A stretch of DNA of 64,000 nt. Source: Tanypteryx hageni. Lineage: Eukaryota > Arthropoda > Insecta > Odonata > Petaluridae. The notes beneath the pieces were generated by a model, which saw only the letters and a program-made list of their open reading frames with translations, was not told the DNA's origin and searched no databases. Within the stretch, counting starts at the first letter, position 1, and each line of letters starts with the position of its first letter. The stretch covers positions 69,855,850 to 69,919,849 of the forward strand of contig CM054113.1 in NCBI GenBank assembly GCA_028673005.1. The letters are read 5' to 3'. A program made the translations under genes and the position numbers. This document shows, one piece after another, positions 49,076-61,599 of the stretch.

Positions 49076-51999
49076 CATCACACGTACAATGCTTCAGACG
49101 TTTTCAATAAAAAGCTCGCGCTCTGAAATATAAGATTTCAAGTCTCTGGTTTTAACTGCGGCATAAAAGGTGCTGACAAGAGCAATGATCCTCGTCGCTT
49201 TAAAGTGTTGCATTATGTACCAGCCTCCGTGCGGGGAGTGGGAGTAAAGAGGGAGCTAGTGAAGGAGGAGTAGTTGTCTCGAGGGAGTTGAGGAGAGATA
49301 TTCGAATGAAAGGGAAAGAGAGAGAGAGAGAAGCTGGCATGGAAGTAAAATGAATGAGACGGACAGAAGGACAATGAAAATAGCCGAGACGCCGAGATAG
49401 ACGGGGAATATGCGAGCGTGGGCGCCCTGGACGCCGGGGTAAGAGGAGAAAGGGAGAAGGAAGGACGGGCGTGTGGAAGTAAAGTTGAGGGATTGAAGGA
49501 GGAGGGTAATAAAGAGCGGATTGGTAGGATGGAGGAAGGAAGGATGGCGAAGGAAGAAAAGACGGAGGAAGGAGTACGAGTCATATCGTCGAGAAAGAGA
49601 GAGAGGATTCTTGAGGTGGGGCCGAAGATAGATAAGCTGTCTCGATTTAAATACGCGGAATGAGCTTCGAAAACGTCTTCTCCCTCCCCGACCCCTTCCC
49701 TCCTTTCTACCGCGCTTATTCATAGCCATTGTGGGCTGCGAGGGTGGAGGGGGTCAAGGGGTCGCCTCTCTCTCTCTCTTTGGTGGGATGAGGTGAGTGA
49801 GAGGAAGAGGTAGAAATAGGCTGGAGTGGTGTGGGGGAATTTTGCGCCCTCGAGATGGTGGTAGTGGTGGATGGAGTAGTTTTGTTGGGTTGGTCGTAGT
49901 GGAGAGGAGGTGTCGGGGAGAGTAGAAGGGGGAGAGGATTGAAGCTGTTAGGAAGATGTGGATGGGGCAAGGAGTTAGATTGCCTGTAACTTTTCGCATC
50001 TCGGATCTTTGCCAGCTTAAGAAAGGCGTATCATCGCCGGTGTGCGGTCAGTAGGATATGGTAGGGGATGGAATGGGAGGTTGGGGGGATCGGAGGAGGG
50101 GGGGGAGAAGATGGATAAAATGCGAATGGAAATTTAGGGGAGGAAAGTTGGGGGAAGGAGTGGCGGTGGTGGTGAGTGTTGTGTAGGTTGTTTGGGAGGC
50201 AGTTTTGGAACGGAGGAGTGTGAGAAATGAGGGGGATCTTTGGATGGGTCTGATGTAGATAATGTGGCCAACCGCACTGATTTATTCAGTACTGTACTGA
50301 ATTTGACGATGTTCTACGGATTAAATTTCTGTCCTGATTTTTTTTACTAATCCCTTGTTACACAATTTGCCTTGACGCGGTAACTCAGCTCACTTAGTTG
50401 CATTTTCCCTATGATTTTTAAGGGTCGTTTTCTTAGCCATATAAGTAGCGTAAAATGTTTACAGATTGTGATTGATCCTCTATTCGTATGCATGGATAAA
50501 ATATTGTAAGTTTTATAAGTCTAGTTGAACTTTCAGGTAAAGAAGTCAGTACCGATTTGTCTCATTTTTCCTGATAATGTTCCTGAATTTTTGCTTCTTT
50601 TGGGCAAATAATGCTATTTGTGCTGCATCGGTCTTGCCAAAAATTGTTGTATTCCATTTAGATATAGAAAGCGAAGCATAGAAGGGTTTTCTTGTTGATA
50701 GGCCAGTTCTTTTTACTTGGACGTTTTCGTTAAAGATACTTGAGTAAATGTCAAGATTCCACGAATCCAAGAGTGTGTGGGTGATAATTCATAAAATTAC
50801 CGCTTCGATAATCCGCAATACGTTTTTAGATTTAAGTTATCCTGTAGAAATGTCACATAAAACTCACAAATAAGAATGTCAAGCCGAGTTAAAGTTCTCT
50901 TGGAGACAAAAACTATTATAAGCGTCGATTTTTATTCCTGACGTTTGTATTTTATGCTCATACTCTCCTTCGTCTTTCAGTCTGTATGCACTTCATACCA
51001 CAACTTGAATTATACATTAGCGAAGGTAACGATAGTAGGTTAGATTTTGGGCGCGGAGCCTAGCGAAGCGTTATTTGGCACCATTCATGATCCACTCACC
51101 TAGTCTTATGACCTGCCAAATCGTGTTGACGAGTTTCTGTACCTCCTTCTTCACTTTCTCTCTATACTTTTTAAACAATCATAGACTTATACGATTTCTC
51201 CCACCCACTCCTTAAGTGCACGTTGTGATATTCAATACAATCCTTTATACTTCTCTATAAATAAAATGCGAGTATGGATACATATTTTCTAATGCCTTAT
51301 TGCTGTACGCCATTTACTTCAGACACAAAAAAGTTTAATTTAGGTGAATATGTTCCAAATTGTTTTTTTTTTCTATTTTGTTTCATAAGTAGCGGTGAGG
51401 CATAAAAAGTAGACGCTGTTTTAGAATAATTTTTACCATTTTTCAAACGACATTATTTACGTATTTTTCTCATTTGAGATGAAGGCTAACTTTGAAAACA
51501 AGAAAGAAATCGGACTCACATGAACTAGGACGCAGCCGAGCCAAGAAATCCCCGAGGAGGAAGAAAAAATCGAGTGGATAATTGGCGAAACAGTTGCGGG
51601 CAATTTTTAAAAATGAAAAATTCCACCTCGCTCCACGCCACCACGTCGCATTTTGAACAATAAACGCGATTGTAAACTTCGCTTGTACCTTTAGATGGTG
51701 ACGGATGAATGCAATTTGGTGAGCACGCATCGGATTGAAGGGCGAAACGAGGGAAGGTGGGCGGAGAGGGAAGAGAAGAAAAAGAGGGAGTGGCGGGAGA
51801 GAGAGGGACCGGAAAGGGGAATGGGATGTAATGGAATCATGACGGAGAGGAAGATTGGGTGCTCGAGTGTGTCGCAGGTTACGAGAGGGAGGCGAGAGGT
51901 GTTTTGGGAGGCAGAAAGAGGGGGAAAGATTAGTATGAATAGCGGTGAAAGATAGACCCGTCTTTATTTGAGAGTAGACTGTTCTTTCTTCCATTTGAT
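49076..51999. other. Gene-free DNA with a long G-rich purine tract
   Basis: From about 49230 to 50240 the + strand is rich in G and A with GGTGG and GGGGGAG words, interrupted by a CT run at 49768-49780. The Ser/Pro-rich minus frames over it are artefacts. A minus-strand frame at 50546-50770 (74 codons) has protein-like composition but no family I can name. A purine tract lies at 51745-51930. Confidence 0.5.
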
Positions 52000-52161
52000 C
52001 AAGGAGTGTCCTATAGAATTTCGAATTCGCCAACATGTGACCATCAGGACATCGTAATGGCCGTATGATACAACATAGGCAAATGCAATGTGAGCAATTT
52101 TTTAAAAGTTGGTTTAAGGTTGTAAACATATGGCGAGTGGCGAACCTATTGGACACCCCTG
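52000..52161. mobile_element. Short hAT-like MITE (162 bp)
   Basis: The right end reads CCTATTGGACACCCCTG, inverted CAGGGGTGTCCAATAGG. The left end CAAGGAGTGTCCTATAG matches that inverse with one inserted base and few changes. It is small and non-coding. The flanking 8-mers (CATTTGAT, ATCTCATT) do not agree, so the duplication is not proven. Confidence 0.5.
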
Positions 52162-54926
52162 ATCTCATTTATTGTCAAGTACAAAAAGATATGAAAATAT
52201 ACGCGGTAAAACTGAGGCAACTTGGGTGAAAATGAAAAGAGAATAATGTTTTTTGGTAAAAAAACTAAGGAAAATTATGTAGCTAGCTAGCTTGGGAAAA
52301 CCCCTCGCAGCAGGAAACCATCTCCACAAAAAAGGAGTGTGAAAATCCTGCGAATACTATTGATAAAGAGCAATAAGACAGTATGGTGCCCACATTGATA
52401 TGCCTATACACTCATGAAGTGAGAAACAGTTTATGCGTCATTAAATAGGCAAAATATAGAAAGAGGAAACAACATGGTGGATTTATTACATACGTATTCA
52501 TGATTAAAGACGTGCGTATTTGAATTTAAAGGAAGAAATACTTTCCAAAAAGAAAAGAATCAAATGAATTTGTAAATAATTTCTATATGTAGGAGGAAGG
52601 GAGGGCGAATGGAGAAGAGTATACAAATTGTGAGGTGAAGGATGTGGATGGAGGGGAAGCGAGGGAATGAGAGGTAAGAGATGAGGGAATGGGATGATCC
52701 AGGAGGAGGAGGAGGGGAGAGTGAAGTAGTGTAGAGATGAAGGGTTAGCCGTGGGGGAGAAGCGTATAGTGGGCGGGCAAGGCTTTGGAGTCCAGATCTT
52801 CGGAGGGCGGGTGCGGTTTGGCGTCGGACGGGCGTCTCCCTTGGCAGGGGGTCCGGACTCTTTTGAAGGATCGTCGGGTGTGCCAGCGTGCGTGTGTGCT
52901 GCGAGTCGGAGTAAAGTCAAGGGCTCGGCAGAAAAAGAAAGTGACTCTCCTCTATCCCTTTTTTCTCCTTCCCTCTTTTCCTCCGAGTCGTGAATAATGG
53001 CGTATCCGAGGATGTAACTAATTGAAAGAAATCTATCAAGAGTTAACAATTAACGTGCGACGAACGCGGTTAAGTTTTTGCGATGTTCTTTTTTTGTTCG
53101 GGCAGAAGAAAAAAAAATTAAAACGACGTTTTTGGCGCCTGCCGGTTTATGTTTTTTAAGGTGTCGAGAGTCGACGCTGACTTTTTTTCGCTTTAGATCG
53201 TAGGAGATGGTTTTTTTAATGCTCATTTTATTGGAAACGTTGAGGACGACTGCAGCAAAACCGTTCTTTGGAAAGATACCGCCGCAGAAAGATAACGAGG
53301 AGCTTATGAAATAGCCGGTGTCGGGCGATATTTAAATCCTGCCGGAGGCCGTAAATTCTCCATGGCGCCTGGTGGTATCTTAAAAAAAAATAATAAAAAG
53401 TTCCCAGACTAAAACCGTCTGCCCTTTTTACGCTCATGTAAATAACGTTGAATTTTTCAGCAGTATAAATAAGTTGAATTATTTTTAAAAAATCTTATCG
53501 TAATTCCTCGCGATTGTAGACAAATAACGAAACATATTTGATGGTAATATAGTTCAAATGGAATAGGTAATTTTTAAGACAGAGCCAGAAAATGATATAA
53601 ATCCAAGTCAGCGTGTATGAAAACTAGCGCGCAAAATGTAAATACTCTAAATCACCCAAACCTATACCGAAGACGTATAATGATGGAGTTATTGTAACTT
53701 TTAGCATTATAGCTTCATTTTAATGTTTATGAAAATCAGGGAGAAAACTTCGATTTATCGAAAATTTTATTAACAGAAGTTCGAATTACCGAGGTTCGGC
53801 AACGCATATTTTCCTTCCCCAGTTTTCGTACACGTTGCCTTGAACACTTCTCTTACTCCATGCTTTGACCTCCGAAATTCGAGTGGTCCGAGTCGATGCT
53901 CTTTCCTCTATCACAGTATCATGAATATGACGCAGAAGAAGCCCATATTCGACTTAACTAGAGATAAAACATTACTGTGAAATGTACGTCTAGTCGGTTC
54001 TCGATAAGAATTTTTTCTTTCATTAAGAATTTTTGTGCTGCATTCGTTTCTCTCTCTCTTTCTCCTTCACCATCGAACCCGGTTACTCTAGAGCGGTCCG
54101 GGTATACGAATATAACGTTTTAGTGGCCACTAGTCGGTAAGTGACGTAATAACGAGCCGTGGCCTTCTCTCGTGTGTGTTCATGTATGTGTGTACGTTCG
54201 CATTGACTGCGCCTCAGAGAAGAGTTAAGGGATTGGATGGTGTTGCCCGCTCTCTCCCTAGATGTGGCCAAGTCGCTTTCCACCTCCTCCCCCTTTTTCT
54301 CAACCCTCCCCCTTCTCCTCCCTTCCTTCCAACACCCAACTCCCGTCGCTGGAGCTGGCGCCGGCGAAGGTGCTGGAGGGTGAGGTGGGCGGACGTAGGG
54401 AGGATGGGGATGAGGGGGAGGGAGTGAAGTGGGTGGGTGTGCCTTTGAGACTTCGCTGGCTTGTGGGAGAGAGAGGGGGGGGGCAAGAGGATGAGGGAAG
54501 AGAGGAAGGATATAGGTGGGAGGGAGGGAGTGGTAGGAGATGAATTTCTCACCCATTTTGTCCTCCTCCTCCCCAACTCCCACCCACTCTCCTCTCTTCT
54601 CGCGGATCGCTGTTGTGAAAGAATCGAGGTGCCCATCAACCGCATATTTTAGACACGTGGTGAGCATTTAGGCGGCATTCTTTAGGAATAGGACCGAATC
54701 TAAGCTTACAAATGGCGGTGGTGGTACCGGTGCCGGGAACGACGAGCGGAGATATTCCTTTCGATTTATGGAGTAGTTAACTCCATAATGGAGGTAGGGT
54801 TGATTTTCGTTAAATGTTACCATGAGATCTTAGAGATTTATTAAGTTGGTGATCCTGAAACGCTTGATTGGCGCGCCATTGCTTTAAAACGGGTGAAAAG
54901 TGAACTAAAACTCGATTATTTTAGAC
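52162..54926. other. Gene-free DNA
   Basis: Contains a purine-rich tract at about 52590-52760, AT-rich DNA at 53430-53800, and a C/T-then-G-rich pair of tracts at 54270-54540. A stretch at about 53745-53800 with TTCGATTTATCGAAAATTTT and GAAGTTCGAATTACCGAGG is vaguely like a mariner/pogo terminus but has no partner. No gene. Confidence 0.5.
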
Positions 54927-55348
54927 CAGGAGTGCCCAACCTACGGCCCGCGGGTCAGATGCGGCCCACTGCCAGTTTTTCATAGTTTTTCAATATTTTT
55001 GTCATTTTTTCTTTTTTATATTTCAAAATTTTTAAAAATATTTAGCTTTAAATTGGAACCTCAGTAATTATTTCTCAGTTCGAATAAGTTATTTTTAATC
55101 ATGTTTTTATCTCTTCTAAAAAATATTTCTAAGATTGAATTCCGACATGATTTTTAATACTGAAATTTTAACTCTAAAAACCTAAGTTTAACTTGATTTT
55201 CACTCATACGGTGCTTAGGAATCTCTAGGTAAATTCCGATTTAACTTTTATTCTGGCCGCCGAAGCATTGGCAATTTCCAATGCGGCCCACCGAAGGATT
55301 CACTGCCACCAATACGGCCCACCATGCAAAAATGTTTGCCCACCCCTG
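54927..55348. mobile_element. hAT-type MITE (422 bp)
   Basis: The left end is CAGGAGTGCCCAACCTACGG then CCCGCGGGTCAGATGCGGCC. The right end is ATGTTTGCCCACCCCTG, inverted CAGGGGTGGGCAAACAT. Flanks TTTTAGAC (54919-54926) and TATTAGAT (55349-55356) agree at six of eight bases, consistent with an old 8-bp duplication. The interior is AT-rich with GCGGCCCACCG near the right end. It shares its right terminus with the 20240-20544 copy, so the two are related. Non-coding. Confidence 0.85.
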
Positions 55349-58208
55349 TATTAGATGATTGGGCCGATCCAATAGTTTAAAATTGAACCTTAAAGGTAAA
55401 TAATTATTTTAAAAATTGGACAGATCTGTAAATCCGCGTATCTGTACTTATGAAAGCTCATGACGCGTATTCGTCAACGATAAGATTTTTATTTATAATA
55501 TATGTAAATACAGTTAACACAAGAACTGATTGTAAGCCTTTTATCCGCAGAATTGAACGCAGTAGTGTCATAATGGTGCATTCGCTTCTCAATTTATTAG
55601 GTTATTTTTTGAGTTTTCAACGAGAAAAAATGACCTTACAACTCTACTTTTCATCCAATGCTCGTTGGCGAATTTCATCTCGTGATATCTGGCGTTTTTA
55701 ATATGTCCTTTCAAAGTTTTATTCCTTCCGCGCCATATATTCTAGGAAAAACTCGGTTGAACTACCTCCAGGAAATTCGATGCGGAGCGTTCGCTAAAAC
55801 ATTCTGTCATCGAAAGTTTCCGCCTGTGACAGAAATGGTGACTGCTGCCAAAATTCTAAGCCTTTCGAATAATTCGACGTCAGCGTATATATGCCGCGGA
55901 GACATTTTAATTTTAAATTTCAACGTGACTGTCGAACGTGCGGTCATCTTTTTTGTATGTTTATATCATTATAAATGTTGCATGCGAAGCGGAAATGAGA
56001 TGCGCCTTCGCATCGAACTGGGATCCCGATAGCGTTTTTAAAATTAGTTTACTTGCTCGTATGTTCAAAGATCGGATTGGATAGAATTTTAGTAGCTTTG
56101 GTATTGTTAAATGGAATAAAAATAGAAAACATTTATAGTCCTACATTATGTCAATCTATTGGTATTTATTTCCGCCCAAAGTTGTGACGCCAATCTGCGG
56201 CACGTAAAACCCATCTTGGAGAAAAATACCACCAGCGTTTCCTAAATGTAATATAGCTCCACCTGGTCAAAATTTAACATTTATTTTTGATTTTTATTAT
56301 ACGAGAACATCTACAAATATTTTAATTCTGAAACTAAACCACCAGCACGATTTTCCGTGTTTACTAAAACTTCGTCCAGCAGATGCGCGAAAAAAATTCA
56401 TCTATTACCTCTCTTCTTGGCAAAGATTAGTGACCGTGTTGGATCTATTAATAACACGGCGTGTTTTTCCGATGGTTCGATCCTGCTCGTATAGTACCTA
56501 TCTATTCGAAAGAAAAGAGAGAAAGAGAGAAATGAGGAAAGAGGCATTCGAAGGCTATGCAAAAAGGATAAGGTGGGTGCGGCGAAGGTAAAAGAAATCT
56601 TGTGAATGAGAGGAGTTGGGTGCGGCGGGTGGAGGCGAGGAGAAGAGAAGGAGGGAGAAGGGTCAGATGAGACGGAGGTGTGCGGAGGAGGTGGGAGAAG
56701 GCGAAGAGAGAGAGAGAGAGAGGATTATATCGTCTGCCGAGGAGAGAAAATAAAAACGATGAGAGCGAATAAAATAACCCGTTTTGGCGAGAGCCTGTTC
56801 ACCCGGCGTGGTGGATATTAATGGCTCATAATGACGCAGAAGTAGGAGGCTGCGAGAAAAGAGGAAGAGAGAGAGAATGGAGGGAAGATGAGAATAGGGG
56901 AGAGAGAAAGAAAGATAACGAGAGGAAAAATCGCAGAAAGAGTAAGGGATCGGGTAGAGAGAGAGGTATTATGGGCGTAGGATTACGCCGAGAAGGAATT
57001 TTATTTTCTCGAAGATTGGTTGCGCACGACTAGCGCGGTCATAACGACCGATCTGATACTGTTAAAAAATAAGAGTGAATAACAATGTAAGTGGGCGACG
57101 GGGAGCGATTCTTTTAACAAGAGAGCTAAAAAATGTATTGGGGAGTCATTTTAAGATGGCGTTGACTAGATATGGACTTAAAATAAGGTAGAGTAGTATG
57201 AATCAGGTATGGAGAGAATAAATCTTTTTCTGATTCTATCGTATTTTAGCAATAAGGGAAACATAACGAATCAGGTTTCGTCTTCAAAAATGAATTCTCT
57301 AGTTATATTTATGCAGTAGGAATCATATTATCGAGATTAATTGAAAAACGCTGATAACACGAAGAATGATATTTTAAGGCAGTTTACTGCAAAAGATTGT
57401 GCAATTCATTCATGTAAAAAAGTCACGTGCCATATTCACCCAAACGAAGACGATGTCTATGTGAAAACTTGATTTTATTGAACATTTATATTTATGTGAT
57501 CATACGGAAAACTAATAAAAATAATCATTCATTAATCCTCAAGCGGATAATCTTTTATATTATAAAGTATAATGAAGTTCGTGTAGAAATAGGAATTTTT
57601 TCTAGTATTTCCATATTATGACTGCAAAACAAAATTATTCACAATAGAGGATATGACACGATTTATGGTAGGATGAGTGAAGGATGGCTTGAGATTTAAT
57701 GCGTAATATTCGGGGTAGGGAATCCGTTGGAGAGGGATAGGGGGGAGAGAGAGGGTGGTGAAACAAATCCGCGTTCTCTTGTGACACCCTCGCAGACATG
57801 CGCTTAACGAGGCTTCGTCAAAGGTCACAGGGAATAAAAAAAGAGGTGTAGAGAAAGGAAGGTTTGGGATTTTGAGGAGGTAAGGAGAGGAGAATGGAGT
57901 GGGTGAGGTTGTGGAAAAAGGGTAATTTTTAAGGTCTCAAGGGTCCTCCTACATTGCTACTTTATCTCTACCTCTCTCACGTTTCCTAGATATTCTGCGT
58001 TGCCTTGCTCGATTTTTATATTCCGTTAAGAAGTCCGCGTTCGATATTTCCGTGCATCGAGAGTTTTAATGAATGGAAGAGTTGTTTAATTTTATTCACT
58101 TATTGCTATTTTTATCGGGTATTACGTGGAGAAACAGGAATAGTTAAATAGTTAAAATACTTTTCATTCCGAAATACTTCATTCTTTTTTATTTTTGTAA
58201 TACATGTA
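55349..58208. other. Gene-free DNA with a GA-rich tract
   Basis: A purine-rich tract lies at about 56507-56735 and 56850-56970. An open frame at 55658-56032 (124 codons) has normal composition but no recognisable domain. The TA at 58207-58208 is the target dinucleotide of the following transposon. Confidence 0.5.
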
Positions 58209-58927
58209 CCGTATTTTGCGGCATATAAGATGCACCGAGGTATAAGACGCACCCCGGTTTTTAGAAGATTTTCCAGGAAAAAAGTATTTTGGTTCACCAA
58301 GGCATTTACGATGGGCCATGCCGTGTATCAATTCCAGCCGTGATTAAGTCCGTATTCGGCAACGTTTACAGAAAATATTCCGGCATGATAACAGTTAAAT
58401 ATAACGTTTTAGAGAAACTTCATTCGTAAAATAAATATGGATGATCTAAAACATAAATAATTGCTTCGAGACTAGTATAGCTAAATGTGCCCTGCGTGCA
58501 CTCGGCAGCCGTATTAATTGAAGCTGTCCGAGTGCTTCGCACCGTTAGTACTTACTTAAACTTGAGTTCAAGATGACATTTGAATATAATGAGATAAATA
58601 ATAAATGGAATGCGTATGTAATAACGATACGTACGTTCAACTAGTTCTTTTCTTCTGCAACTTTTTTGCCTCGTACATAACGATTTTGATGGATACAGCA
58701 ATACCAAACTTTCTGTATCCTACTATCCATCATTTCCTCAGTTGTGGCCATTTAAGACTAAAACCTTACGAAGACTGTGTTTCTCCTATCCCATCAGCTT
58801 CAGTTTTTCCTTGTTTTCTCCATTCACAAATCATTTTTTTCTGTGAGAGGCGGACCGAAATGATGTGCCGCTACTCGGTTTTCGTACGTTTTCTGCATAT
58901 TCTATCGCCTGAAACTTATAACTAATG

Positions 58928-58935
58928 GCGTAGGC
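58928..58935. repeat. Left target-site duplication GCGTAGGC
   Basis: Identical to 60620-60627 on the other side of the nested hAT element. Confidence 0.95.
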
Positions 58936-60619
58936 CAGCGTTTCCCAAAGTGTGGTCCGCGGCCCGGTACCGGTCCTTGGGAAAAAAAATGCCGGTCCTC
59001 AGAAAATATTAAAATAATCGCGCTATCCTATTACGTCTACGGATACAGCTGTAACAAATTAAATTGACTCTTCTGTATGTGTTTGTGCACTCGTTTGTAA
59101 GTCTAAAGCCATCGATACATTGGGTAAAATAAACGCGCCGGAATATGCCGTGATCCGAACACGTAGGATTAAATGTATTGCAACACATTGAGATGAAATT
59201 CTGTTCCGGTAGAAAATAAAACGCAACATGTAGCGATTTTTGGAATAATCGCTTTATGTGTCAGATACTTCGTATCTGTAGCTGTAGTATTCACAGAAAG
59301 GCTCTAGCCGTGAAAGGTATGCCCTCACTTTTGAGTTCAACTATTCAAGAATGTGTGAGGTTTATAAATTATATTAAATCTCGTCCATTGAATTCCAGGA
59401 TCTTTACTGCTTTGTGTAAAGAATTAGGAAGTGAGCATGAGCATCTCCTTTTACACTGTGAATCGCGATGGTTATCAAAAGGAAACGTTTTGCAACGACT
59501 TCTTGAAATGAAAGACGAAGTTTTATTGTTTTTTGAACAGCATCCTCCATTGTTAAGAGATGTTATATACAAATTTAAAGACAGATTTCGCAAATTTGAT
59601 TGGTTAACAAAGGTAGCCTACTTATGCGATATATTTTGTGCTTTAAATGAGTTGAACTTAAGTTTCCAGGGCACCAACATAGATATTTTTAAAATTCTGG
59701 AAAATGTTGAAGATACAATAAAAAAACTTCGAGTTGAAAAGGGAAATTTTAAGTCTTTCTATAATTTATCTGAATTATTAGAAAATTATGCCGATGTAAA
59801 TAACTTAGATGCGCTTTCTGTAACAATAAAAGAACATCTCCTGGGGCTAATATCAAGCTTAAATGAATATTTTCCCCAAATTGACTGCAATAAAATGTGG
59901 ATTAGGAACTCATTCACTCTTAGCACAGAAAATGAAGAAATATTGCAACTAAATGAAACAAAAGTAGATTCACTAGTTGAATTTTCTTGTGATACTGCAT
60001 TGAAACAATTTTGATAACCTCTGCTTGATTGATTTTTGGCTGAGTTGCCAAAATGAATATGCACATTTATCTGAGAAAGCGGTCAGATTCCTAATGCATT
60101 TCAGTTTAACATATAAGTGTGAAGCCGCATTCTCTACTTTGGTTTTCTTAAAAACAAAGTATAGGAATAGATTGGATGTCGAGCCAGATCTGAGGATAAA
60201 ATTGACTTCTTTTCATCCTGACATACAGTTGTTGTGTAATAACAAACAACAGCATCCTTCACATTAGTATGTTCTCTTTTCCTTTATTACTCATTTTGTA
60301 AGATTGAATTGCTAATTCCTAATGTTGTAAAGATACATAAAAAGTGAATTTTAATAAATAGATAAACAATGGAATTTGATTTTTTTTAATTGATTTTATG
60401 GTTTTATAAATATGCATGTGCAATGTATTAAATTCTTTATTTATTGTGCATTCATCGGACGTGCAAGCAAAGTATTTCCATTCGCGAATGGTCTGTTGGG
60501 AATTTTTTTATGTGTGTACTACGGTGGGACGCAAAATATTATTATTAAAGTAACCGGTCCCCAGGTCTGCAAAGTTTGTAATAACCGGTCCCCAGGACTG
60601 CAAACTTTGGGAAACGCTG
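58936..60619 (+). mobile_element. hAT element (1684 bp) nested in the TIR transposon, perfect TSD
   Basis: The ends are CAGCGTTTCCCAAAGTGTGG and, inverted, CAGCGTTTCCCAAAGTTTGC. The 8-bp flanks are both GCGTAGGC (58928-58935 and 60620-60627). The interior holds the middle and C-terminal parts of a transposase on the same strand; the N-terminal DNA-binding part is missing. Ends of this kind together with the protein place it with the ZBED5/GTF2IRD2-like (Charlie-type) hAT elements. It entered after the outer TIR element, as it splits it cleanly. Confidence 0.95.
59256..60267 (+). pseudogene. Broken hAT transposase (ZBED5/Charlie-like)
   Basis: The first frame (59256-60014) carries HRKALA, INYIKSRPLNSRIF, LCKELGSEHEHLLLHCESRW, LSKGNVLQRL and then NELNLSFQG. 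These are the conserved blocks of ZBED5-type hAT transposases (catalytic region and the inserted helical domain). It stops with TGA at 60012-60014. The C-terminal part resumes in another frame (60025-60267) with RFLMHFSLTYKCEAAFS, KTKYRNRLD, a DLR and PDIQLL, then HPSH at the very end. This is the hAT dimerisation domain. The frame shift and stop near 60014 and the missing N-terminus (BED zinc finger and start of the RNase H-like fold, usually several hundred residues) make it inactive. A real start codon is not identifiable; the Met at 59256 is arbitrary. Confidence 0.92.
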
Positions 60620-61103
60620 GCGTAGGCATATCTTTTCACTTTTGTAGCCATTGCTATCTCAATACACGTAACGTTATTTATCCTAGGTACGTATAAAATA
60701 CTTATGGCATCTACACGAATGCTACTGTTCCGTGGCATTGATCGCGCTATTCAACGGGATCATTAAGAACTAAATCATCGCAAACGCGCCGAAATTGTAA
60801 TCAATGTGAGCGGACATGTATTAATAAAGCGTAGCGTAATAGTGAAAATGCGTCCTCGGAATTCACGTTGCATAAGGTATTACTGTATACATTAACAAAT
60901 TTTTCACTATTAATTATTAATAATGTATACTTTAGTGTTTTTGCGACGAATGACTGCCAATTATTCCATTTTGGGAATGAGTGTGCTCGTTAGTGTCAAT
61001 ATTGAGAACAGTATTAATCTTACCTTCGGCGTATAAGACGCAGGCTGATTTTGGAGGTCGTTTATCTGGAAAAAAATTGCGTCTTATATGCCGAGAAATA
61101 CGG

Positions 61104-61599
61104 TATATTTAAATAATAACTCAGTTGTCGAAATCCCATAAAAGCTCATATTTGTATAAAATTTTTAAATCTGAAATTCTAAATCCTTTTCTTTAATTAG
61201 TAATCGCGAATTTATTTCGGGTCGCTAACATGGTTAAATCGACAAATAGACGAAAAATTCAGTATAGAACTGGTAACGGCAGTGTTCACCGTTTAATAGA
61301 TATTCTTTTAATCCAGCGAATCAGTTTTTTTGTTACAAATTCTACAAAGTTTATATAATAATAGTAAAAAGTTTCGTTACGCCGCATAATTTCTGTACAG
61401 TATGAATTATTTCTATTTCTGTAATTCAAATTCAATAGAAATTTAAATATGAAAATAGACAAACATCATTTTATACAGCACTTATTATGTTTTAATTATA
61501 AGCGAAATTGCAATAAATAACTATGAAACTGGTCTTATTTTTCGGACATTTCTTCCGCGCACATGTCAGTTAGATCAGTGTCTCGCGGGAAGTAAATAG
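61104..61599. other. Gene-free AT-rich DNA
   Basis: About 500 bp between two transposons, AT-rich, without features I can name. Its last eight bases (61592-61599) are the target duplication GTAAATAG. Confidence 0.65.

Larger units (their letters stand above)
58209..61103. mobile_element. TIR DNA transposon with TA duplication, interrupted by a hAT element
   Basis: The left end CCGTATTTTGCGGCATATAAGA and the inverted right end CCGTATTTCTCGGCATATAAGA continue to 26 bp with 23 identical positions. Both are flanked by TA (58207-58208 and 61104-61105). Inside each end is a second copy of the TATAAGACGC word. TA duplication points to the Tc1/mariner/pogo group or another TA-targeting superfamily; the terminus alone does not decide. 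Without the inserted hAT copy and its duplicated 8 bp the element is about 1.2 kb, and no transposase is visible, so it is non-autonomous. Confidence 0.8.

Noticed and set aside
50546..50770. 74-codon minus-strand frame with protein-like composition
   Set aside because: No recognisable domain, no convincing splice sites and no neighbour; possibly an old transposon or pseudogene fragment but unsupported.
51470..52168. 232-codon minus-strand open frame
   Set aside because: It runs through a small hAT-like MITE and a purine tract; the middle is Ser/Pro/Leu low complexity and no domain is recognised.
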